5,354 nucleotides of DNA from Candidatus Bathyarchaeota archaeon (GTDB taxonomy: Archaea > Thermoproteota > Bathyarchaeia > 40CM-2-53-6), in assembly GCA_005888675.1 (NCBI GenBank), contig VBBA01000103.1, positions 1 through 5,354 of the forward strand, read 5' to 3'. This document shows positions 1-4,333 of this stretch, one piece after another (the stretch's first letter is position 1; each line of letters starts with the position of its first letter). The translations under genes were made by a program, and so were the position numbers. The notes beneath the pieces are model-generated. The model ran no database searches. It worked only from the letters and a program-made list of their open reading frames with translations, and was not told the origin of the DNA.

Positions 1-210
1 GTGAGATCTTTTGTCGGTTATTAAGCCGACCTCAGTGCTGGTGGTCAGCCCATTGGCTCGATTGTCACCTAGAGAAAATAGCAATGAGTCTCCCCCGTGG
101 GTTGCGGGGCGAGTCAAAGACAGGGCCCGATTCGCAGTCTTAGCGAAGGCGATACTGGAGAATCCGGACAGTCGCCAAAAAAGAGAAGGCGGTCTACGAG
201 TTATTCGTTG
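1..210. other. Left-edge stretch with no convincing gene
   Basis: I see no supported gene here. The plus strand has an open frame of 67 codons from a TTG at 11 to a stop at 212-214, bounded upstream by a stop at 2-4. Its predicted product has no recognisable domain, no membrane segment and no clear translation signal. Its stop overlaps the stop of the convergent DUF4331 gene. The other frames are broken within about 140 bases. No tRNA-like arms were found on either strand. It most likely holds the 3' untranslated region of the DUF4331 transcript and spacer, possibly with decayed coding sequence. Confidence 0.5.
177..186 (-). terminator. Possible T-tract terminator after the DUF4331 gene
   Basis: On the minus strand the sequence TCTCTTTTTT begins about 25 bases after the DUF4331 stop codon. 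Archaeal RNA polymerase commonly terminates at T-rich tracts without needing a hairpin, so this is a reasonable 3' end for the Tat-signal/DUF4331 transcript. The tract is short (six T in a row) and no stem precedes it, so support is modest. Confidence 0.35.
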
Positions 211-1635
211 CTAGTCGTGGGAATGCTCGTATCCAGGGGTTGGGTGAGGAAGGTATGGAAAGGTGGATAGGAACGGACTATTGTTAGGCGCTTGGATAGG
301 GTTAGAGTCAACACCGTCCGCCAACAGCCCGGCTGCGCCGTCCGCTGTAAAACTTGGATCCACTAATGGGATTGTCGCGCCGGCGACTACGCGCAATTCA
401 ATATCAATGACGTCATCGGCTACCCTACGCCCGTTCGGGAACCCGGCCACATCTCCCCCTAAGAGTCCCAAAGGACTTGGTTCGTTGGTCCTTGGTGGGA
501 TTGCCATGTTCAGCCGTAGATAGTCTGCCTGTACGGTTCCTGTGAAGTTCTGGAACTCTGGGACGACGCCGGAAGGTACCCCGGTAAGCAGAATAGCGAC
601 CAGGTCCGCTCGAGCCTTGCTATATCCTGCCAGGTTTGGAAAGACGCCTGGGTAGAGCACAGGAAGGAGTTTCTGAAGTTCTGGGGACTGGTAGTACTGG
701 AGGAACTGGGAATCGAAGCGGGGATGCACTGTGTTCCAAACGTCCTTCTTTCCTAGAGGAATTATCACTTCATTTATCAAAGGCATTCCAAGCCGTGACA
801 CCTGGGTGAAAGGTCCAGTCTGAAATCCATAGGAAGATGCGTCTTCCTCGTCGTCATCGTCCTCATGACTGTGCAGGATCGCGGCCTTCCTCCGACTAGC
901 AGATGCCCATATTCCAACGACAGAGTCCTTGCTAGATGAGTCATCTGGGTTAGAACCGTTGCGACTAAGAAGTTTCTTCGGCACCTGCAAAGCGATGGTG
1001 TGAACGCTGAATCCCTTTGTGGTGTCAACTCCGGCTGCTTTCGGTGTTGGTATGAGGTGAAGGTTTTCGAACGGTCTGAGTGTGGCCAAATCGAAGATCG
1101 ATCCTAGGTCGACAAAGAAGGCCTCGTCCCTTTGGCCAGCGAACACCTTAGAGCCATCGTCAAGCGTCTTCACCGCAGAATTCGCCAGGTCCGGATAACC
1201 CGGAGTCGATCTAGGCCCAATATTCACCGGTGGAGTGGGCAGGTCCTTGGCGAGAAGTGTTGATTTGCCTTTTCGTCTAGCTCCCTGAACTCTTGTGATT
1301 CTGTAGATCTGCTTCATATTCCAGGCCGGGTCGTCTAGGGATTTTATCTGGCCGGTGTTATACAGAAAAGTATCAGGGTTGCCAATCTTAGTCGAGAACG
1401 TAAACTGGTAGGTTACATCTTCGATTCCATCGCCGTTGTTATCAACCATTATTTCGTACAATACATCGTCCCCGAATGTGTTGAAGTTGGGGCCGCCAGC
1501 AGGCTCCTCTAGCGGTATGTAATTCGCGAGTATTGTTACAGTATCAGGAGAGTCTGGACTGACGAATGCATACAAATCCGTGTTGTCGGCAACTGGGTCC
1601 TTAGATATTTTCGGGGCTTCCCTATGCGACGTCAT
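211..1635 (-). CDS. DUF4331 family protein without its own signal peptide
   Basis: This 474-residue protein matches the DUF4331 family, whose biochemical function is unknown. Family hallmarks are visible in order: SHREAP at residues 3-8, DNTDLYAF (17-24), the GGPNF region (47-51), DNNGDG (65-70, resembling a calcium-binding DxNxDG loop), AGQRDEAFFVDLGSIFDL (166-183), VHTIALQVP (211-219), LGMPLINEV (282-290) and GRRVADDVIDIELR (402-415). The length is normal for a complete member. The protein begins directly at MTSHREAP. As I recall, secreted relatives carry this segment just behind a signal peptide, so a signal is missing here. An acidic, histidine-containing stretch lies at 255-265 (HSHEDDDDEED), and the tail ends in YEHSHD. 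The ATG lies 5 bases after the stop of the Tat-signal gene, with an AGGGA about 10 bases upstream, so translation is probably coupled. I infer that it acts outside the membrane, carried by its neighbour. A cytoplasmic role is the alternative. Confidence 0.93.
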   Translation of the reverse strand: MTSHREAPKISKDPVADNTDLYAFVSPDSPDTVTILANYIPLEEPAGGPNFNTFGDDVLYEIMVDNNGDGIEDVTYQFTFSTKIGNPDTFLYNTGQIKSLDDPAWNMKQIYRITRVQGARRKGKSTLLAKDLPTPPVNIGPRSTPGYPDLANSAVKTLDDGSKVFAGQRDEAFFVDLGSIFDLATLRPFENLHLIPTPKAAGVDTTKGFSVHTIALQVPKKLLSRNGSNPDDSSSKDSVVGIWASASRRKAAILHSHEDDDDEEDASSYGFQTGPFTQVSRLGMPLINEVIIPLGKKDVWNTVHPRFDSQFLQYYQSPELQKLLPVLYPGVFPNLAGYSKARADLVAILLTGVPSGVVPEFQNFTGTVQADYLRLNMAIPPRTNEPSPLGLLGGDVAGFPNGRRVADDVIDIELRVVAGATIPLVDPSFTADGAAGLLADGVDSNPIQAPNNSPFLSTFPYLPHPTPGYEHSHD

Positions 1636-1640
1636 TTTTT

Positions 1641-1970
1641 CTAATTCCCTACTCCGAGTCTTCCGGCAATGAGTGCGGCAAGTAAGGGATCCTTAACCTT
1701 AATCGAGTCCTGTCCATTCATCACTGTAACCTGATCACCTCTAACCGTTGCGACAATAGGTTCGGAACTATTGCGTGGAGCAGCTGGTTGCGACTTGGGT
1801 TGCTCCAGCGACAGAGGTAATTTCCCCATAAATGCAGCGGCGCTGGCGGTTACTGCTGCGGCTCCGACGCCAAACTTGATAAAATCTCTCCGGGAAATTT
1901 TGGTCGATGCCTCTTCACTCGTGACAGGTTTTGCCTTCTTCTCCATCTTCAATAACAATCGATTTTTCAT
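1641..1970 (-). CDS. Small twin-arginine signal protein paired with DUF4331
   Basis: This is a 109-residue protein with a textbook Tat signal. It has a charged N-terminus, the motif SRRDFIK at residues 26-32, and a weakly hydrophobic alanine-rich h-region at about 33-48. No lipobox cysteine is present. An Ala-X-Ala type site near 43-46 could allow cleavage, or the segment could stay as a membrane anchor. After a Pro/Ser/Gln-rich linker (about 53-70), a short domain of about 40 residues runs to the end (EPIVATVRGD through LLAALIAGRLG). I do not recognise this domain as a named family. It is too small to be an enzyme and looks like a docking or anchoring partner. It is first in an operon with the DUF4331 gene 5 bases downstream. 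The ATG at 1970 is used. A second ATG at 1946 would give 101 residues and keep the whole signal. Neither has a clear Shine-Dalgarno. Confidence 0.85.
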   Translation of the reverse strand: MKNRLLLKMEKKAKPVTSEEASTKISRRDFIKFGVGAAAVTASAAAFMGKLPLSLEQPKSQPAAPRNSSEPIVATVRGDQVTVMNGQDSIKVKDPLLAALIAGRLGVGN

Positions 1971-1997
1971 TCACGTCGTGAGTTTGTTCTTAACAGT

Positions 1998-2062
1998 TGT
2001 TCCAAATCTTTCCGGAATTGGGCCCACATATATCCACAGATAGATCCGGAATCTGTTCCAAA
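1998..2062. repeat. Paired repeats arranged symmetrically around a TATA box
   Basis: TGTTCCAAA occurs at 1998-2006 and again at 2054-2062. TCCGGAAT occurs at 2011-2018 and again at 2045-2052. Both pairs are direct repeats, but their order is mirrored around the centre. The TCCGGA cores are palindromes, with centres at 2013.5 and 2047.5. Their midpoint, 2030.5, coincides with the centre of the ATATAT at 2028-2033. This looks like two regulator half-sites or operators bracketing the promoter of the Tat-signal/DUF4331 operon. That function is inference; the repeats themselves are directly visible. Confidence 0.55.
2028..2033 (-). promoter_or_regulatory. Probable TATA box of the Tat-signal/DUF4331 operon
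   Basis: The minus strand reads GGATATATGTGG here. With the usual archaeal spacing of about 26 bases from box centre to transcription start, RNA would begin near 2004. That leaves a leader of roughly 34 bases before the ATG at 1970. The leader has no clear Shine-Dalgarno. It ends in the small inverted repeat TCACGACGTGA (1971-1981) directly against the start codon. Confidence 0.45.
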
Positions 2063-2100
2063 CTCCGTTCCTTGGCCAATACTCTTCCATCGTTTCTCGC

Positions 2101-2124
2101 GCCCGGGAGTTGGACCGTCCGGGC
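2101..2124. other. GC-rich inverted repeat after the small membrane-protein gene
   Basis: GCCCGG (2101-2106) and CCGGGC (2119-2124) can form a six-pair all-GC stem around a 12-base loop. The loop side also contains the smaller inverted repeat GGAC-C-GTCC. It starts 8 bases beyond the stop codon of the membrane-protein gene, so it may fold at the 3' end of that transcript. No T-run follows on the minus strand, so it is not a classic terminator. Confidence 0.35.
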
Positions 2125-2132
2125 AGCGTCCG

Positions 2133-2435
2133 CTATTTCCAAGTCACACGAAGCAGGTTTGCAAGTGCCAGTGTTTCACCGAGATTCACGACTAGCATGT
2201 AGGACGAAGCTTGGTCTACGAAGGATGCTGCGGACGCCACGTTCTGGAATAGAAACAACCAGAACACGATTATCGCCAAGTTCAACATGACGAAGAAGGC
2301 TCCGAACAGTACGAGGCCCATAGTGAAAGAAGACTTGGTCTTTTTGTACGTGTCCAGGTAAATGGCCAGGAGAACGAAGGTCAGGGCGATGTTTGCGAAG
2401 GCGACGACCGCAGAGGCCCAGAGTGCAAGCGCCAC
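2133..2435 (-). CDS. Small three-helix membrane protein downstream of a regulator
   Basis: This is a 100-residue, strongly hydrophobic protein with three predicted membrane helices at about 5-27, 36-63 and 75-96. The first two are joined by a short basic loop (YKKTKSS, 30-36), which should face the cytoplasm. There is no signal peptide apart from the first helix, no cysteine, and no catalytic motif I can name. The start is GTG, 12 bases after the stop of the winged-helix gene. GAGG lies about 5 bases before it and could serve as a ribosome binding site. The tight spacing and shared strand indicate one transcript with the regulator. I infer a membrane partner or sensor for that regulator. Transport by itself is unlikely at this size unless the protein forms oligomers. 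Confidence 0.8.
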   Translation of the reverse strand: MALALWASAVVAFANIALTFVLLAIYLDTYKKTKSSFTMGLVLFGAFFVMLNLAIIVFWLFLFQNVASAASFVDQASSYMLVVNLGETLALANLLRVTWK

Positions 2436-2447
2436 GAGTCCTCGCCC

Positions 2448-2918
2448 TCAGTCCTTCTCAATAGTGCTTATCTTTCTTCCTCCAATTCTACTCCAAATCT
2501 CGTCCAGGATTGGAAGTGCCTCCTCCATCTTTGGTGTGAGTAAGAGAACGGCTCCGTATGCCCCCTTTTTCGATGAGACTACGAGTCCGTTCTCATCTAG
2601 AATCCTAACATGATGTTGGATCGTCTTGTAATCCACTCGAAGGGCTTCCGAAAGCTGGTGAGCGTTACAAGGTCGCTGCTGGAGAGTCTTGATAATTTCC
2701 GCTCTCATCGGTCCGCCTCGCGTACCACCGAGAAGATACCAAAGAAGGCGTCTCAGATGCCTCTCGCCATACAGAGGACCGGAATGTGGACCAATTGGGT
2801 CGGTTGCGAGACTTTTTCGCAGAGGAAGAGGGAATCTGTCAAACAAGGCGCTACCGACCAGCTTTGCTAGACTGCCATCTTCTAAATGGAACAATCTCCG
2901 ACTCCCTACATTCTTCAC
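2448..2918 (-). CDS. Winged-helix (ArsR-like) transcriptional regulator
   Basis: This 156-residue protein has a winged helix-turn-helix domain at about 58-130. The helices include RAEIIKTLQ (72-80), NAHQLSEALRV (85-95) and the recognition helix DYKTIQHHVRILDENG (96-111). A wing follows at about 112-127, ending in LLLTPKMEE. The run LLWYLLGGTRGGPMR just before the domain and the DYKTIQHH helix resemble a regulator type common in Thaumarchaeota and Bathyarchaeia. It presumably binds DNA in the cytoplasm. The N-terminal 55 residues (with LFDRFPLPLRKS) match nothing I know and may be a ligand or partner region. The only standard starts ahead of the domain are GTG at 2918 and TTG at 2894. I chose GTG because a TATA box lies about 27 bases upstream, which fits a leaderless transcript. 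It is followed after 12 bases by a small membrane-protein gene. No ligand is identifiable; C84 is the only cysteine, so a metal-thiolate sensor of ArsR type is not indicated. Confidence 0.9.
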   Translation of the reverse strand: MKNVGSRRLFHLEDGSLAKLVGSALFDRFPLPLRKSLATDPIGPHSGPLYGERHLRRLLWYLLGGTRGGPMRAEIIKTLQQRPCNAHQLSEALRVDYKTIQHHVRILDENGLVVSSKKGAYGAVLLLTPKMEEALPILDEIWSRIGGRKISTIEKD

Positions 2919-2925
2919 GATATAA
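2919..2925 (-). promoter_or_regulatory. Second TATA-like box near the regulator start
   Basis: TTATATC on the minus strand abuts the GTG start. Its centre is about 28 bases upstream of the in-frame TTG at 2894. It could drive a shorter leaderless transcript that starts translation at residue 9. It may equally be chance AT-richness. Confidence 0.25.
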
Positions 2926-2940
2926 GATTCTTGGGATGTA

Positions 2941-2950
2941 GGATATATCT
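2941..2950 (-). promoter_or_regulatory. TATA box of the regulator/membrane-protein operon
   Basis: The minus strand reads AGATATATCC. The ATATAT core (2943-2948) is centred about 27 bases upstream of the GTG at 2918. That is the spacing expected if transcription starts at or next to the start codon, giving a leaderless mRNA. The absence of any Shine-Dalgarno before this GTG agrees. Confidence 0.55.
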
Positions 2951-3015
2951 CGAGGAATCATTGTTTCGTGTTTCCAGAAACTCCTCAGAACTTGACTTTT
3001 GAGAGGTCCCGTTTT

Positions 3016-3894
3016 TCAAAGCCTTGACCGACCGCAACGACCGCAAAATACTCCTCCCGCATCTATGGGACCATTGCAAAATGCACACTTCAGGAAGTCT
3101 ACCCCAAGCCTTTGGCTCTCCGCCGGTTGTTGCTTATCGTATCTCCTCGCTACAAGCAAAGCTCCTTCCATCAAGAGGATTATGGGCGTGAATAATAGGA
3201 TGTCCGAAACCGGGTTCCCATCCGGTGTAACAACCCCAGTGAGTACGTAGACAGCGATATAGAGATAGAGCCTATTCTTCGTGAAGAGCTTCGTACTGAC
3301 AATGTTGAACTTGACAAGCAGGACTAGGAAAACTGGCAAGGTGAATGCCAGACCTGATGCTACTGTCGTGAAGAATACTAGGTTGTAAAAATCGTCGATC
3401 CTTATCAGCGAGATCGCACCAGTGAATCCGAAGAAGTATAGAGAACTCCAGACAACCAAGGGTGTCATCACAAAGAATCCAAACAGGGTGCCCGCCAAGA
3501 ATAGCATTGAGAATCCCAATACGAAAGGTGAAGCAGACCTTCTCTCACTATGGGTTAGGGCTGGATTCACAAACTTGTAGACCTCGTAAGCCAAAACGGG
3601 GACCGTCACAATGAATCCGAAGACGGCAGATGCGACAAAATAGAGCATTATCGGCGCCGTGAAACTTCCAGCAATTAGCTGGACATTTGGAGGGAGTATT
3701 CGAGTCCTAATTGCTTGAAGAACGTCTGAAATGAATGGTCGGTACAAGCCAAGCGGGTTGGCAAGGAATGACGTGTCGCCGGGAGCCATGAGGAAGAAGG
3801 TTGTAGCAATAATGAATGCGGTGACCCATACTCTGACCCTCCTAGAAAGTTCGGCTATGTGATCCCATAAGGGGACGGCTTGCTTTTCCTGCAA
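3016..3894 (-). CDS. tatC: TatC, twin-arginine translocase receptor subunit, with C-terminal zinc ribbon
   Basis: This 292-residue membrane protein binds twin-arginine signal peptides and nucleates the Tat pore that exports folded proteins. Family features are visible: an N-terminal cytoplasmic DHIAELSRR segment (11-19) lining up with E. coli HLIELRKR, LANP (44-47), FVNPALTHSERR (108-119, with E117 at the place of E. coli E103), and VVTPDGNPVSDILLFTPIILLMEGALL (221-247, the typical last helices). Six membrane helices are expected. The residue aligned with the conserved Arg17 of E. coli is Ser17. After the last helix comes a linker and a CX2C-X10-CX2C zinc ribbon (C270, C273, C284, C287), which bacterial TatC lacks; it should lie in the cytoplasm. 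The start is TTG, the only standard start between the upstream in-frame stop (3919-3921) and the conserved N-terminus. tatA ends 24 bases upstream, so the two form an operon. Confidence 0.95.
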   Translation of the reverse strand: MQEKQAVPLWDHIAELSRRVRVWVTAFIIATTFFLMAPGDTSFLANPLGLYRPFISDVLQAIRTRILPPNVQLIAGSFTAPIMLYFVASAVFGFIVTVPVLAYEVYKFVNPALTHSERRSASPFVLGFSMLFLAGTLFGFFVMTPLVVWSSLYFFGFTGAISLIRIDDFYNLVFFTTVASGLAFTLPVFLVLLVKFNIVSTKLFTKNRLYLYIAVYVLTGVVTPDGNPVSDILLFTPIILLMEGALLVARRYDKQQPAESQRLGVDFLKCAFCNGPIDAGGVFCGRCGRSRL

Positions 3895-3918
3895 AGGCGG
3901 GCAGAGTCTTTGACGAGA

Positions 3919-4212
3919 CTAGTTCTTTGGTTGGGCGGCCTTGACTATGTCGTCCTGAATCTCTTGTCTAGTCTTTCCCTGAGTGTTTATGCCTAGCCGC
4001 TGCGCAACGTCAAGCAGGGGGTCCGAGGATGCAACATCTGTTCTGCCTGCGGTAGGAGGTCGGGTGAATCCTCTTGATGCCTCGTCAAACTCTCTTCTTG
4101 CCGAGCCAAGAGATCTGGCGAGGTCCGGAATCTTCTGTGGACCCCAGATTAGTACGACTACCAGCACGCCTACAGCCAGAATGGTTGTCCAGTCCAAGGG
4201 TAAATCCAGCAC
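3919..4212 (-). CDS. tatA: TatA-type subunit of the twin-arginine translocase
   Basis: This is a protein of about 97 residues when started at the GTG at 4212. It has a short N-terminus, one membrane helix (about 9-23), the hinge WGPQKIPDLARSLG (23-36) matching the TatA/B FGPxKLPxLAR consensus, and an amphipathic helix with SARREFDEA (37-45). A Pro/Thr-rich spacer and a C-terminal helical segment (DPLLDVAQRLGIN through TRQEIQDDI) follow. TatA oligomers form the conduit after TatC binds a substrate. The open frame runs further upstream to 4440, but that part is unlike TatA and overlaps etfB on the other strand, so I reject it. GTG 4212 has GAAGGAAGG about 9 bases upstream and an AT-rich box about 23 bases upstream. 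A TTG at 4197 is a shorter alternative. It is first in an operon with tatC. No separate TatB is present in the window, consistent with a TatAC-type system. Confidence 0.9.
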   Translation of the reverse strand: MLDLPLDWTTILAVGVLVVVLIWGPQKIPDLARSLGSARREFDEASRGFTRPPTAGRTDVASSDPLLDVAQRLGINTQGKTRQEIQDDIVKAAQPKN

Positions 4213-4231
4213 TCTCGACAGCCTTCCTTCA

Positions 4232-4239
4232 GTATAATC
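4232..4239 (-). promoter_or_regulatory. Probable TATA box for tatA-tatC
   Basis: The minus strand reads GATTATAC, preceded by GGGAAAAA, which could serve as a purine-rich BRE. The centre lies about 23 bases upstream of the GTG chosen for tatA, so the transcript would have little or no leader. This supports the shortened tatA start and argues against the longer open frame. Confidence 0.45.
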
Positions 4240-4288
4240 TTTTTCCCAAATTCCTTCTCGTGGAACCTGCCCAATATTCGAGGAAACC

Positions 4289-4294
4289 TTATTC
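4289..4294 (+). promoter_or_regulatory. Weak TATA-like element for etfB-etfA
   Basis: TTATTC on the plus strand would place a transcription start near 4318, leaving a leader of about 16 bases before the CTG at 4334. It is a weak match. The 121-base gap between tatA and etfB must hold both divergent promoters, and this is the best AT-rich candidate on the plus side. Confidence 0.25.
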
Positions 4295-4333
4295 ATCGGC
4301 CCGTTTTTCGCGGAAGAGTCAGGGCATAGGAAA

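Noticed and set aside
1..210. tRNA or other structured RNA near the left edge
   Set aside because: Short complementary segments are present, but no cloverleaf arms or T-loop consensus could be assembled on either strand.
11..214. Plus-strand 67-codon frame at the left edge
   Set aside because: It starts at TTG without a visible promoter or ribosome site, has no recognisable domain, and could be open by chance at this length. It is kept only as a note on the region.
777..1028. Minus-strand frame inside the DUF4331 gene
   Set aside because: It overlaps the conserved DUF4331 coding frame and shows no domain.
2984..3003. Possible hairpin CTCAGAA / TTTTGAG after tatC as a terminator
   Set aside because: The pairing relies on a G-T wobble that becomes an A-C mismatch in the minus-strand transcript, and no T-run follows in that direction.
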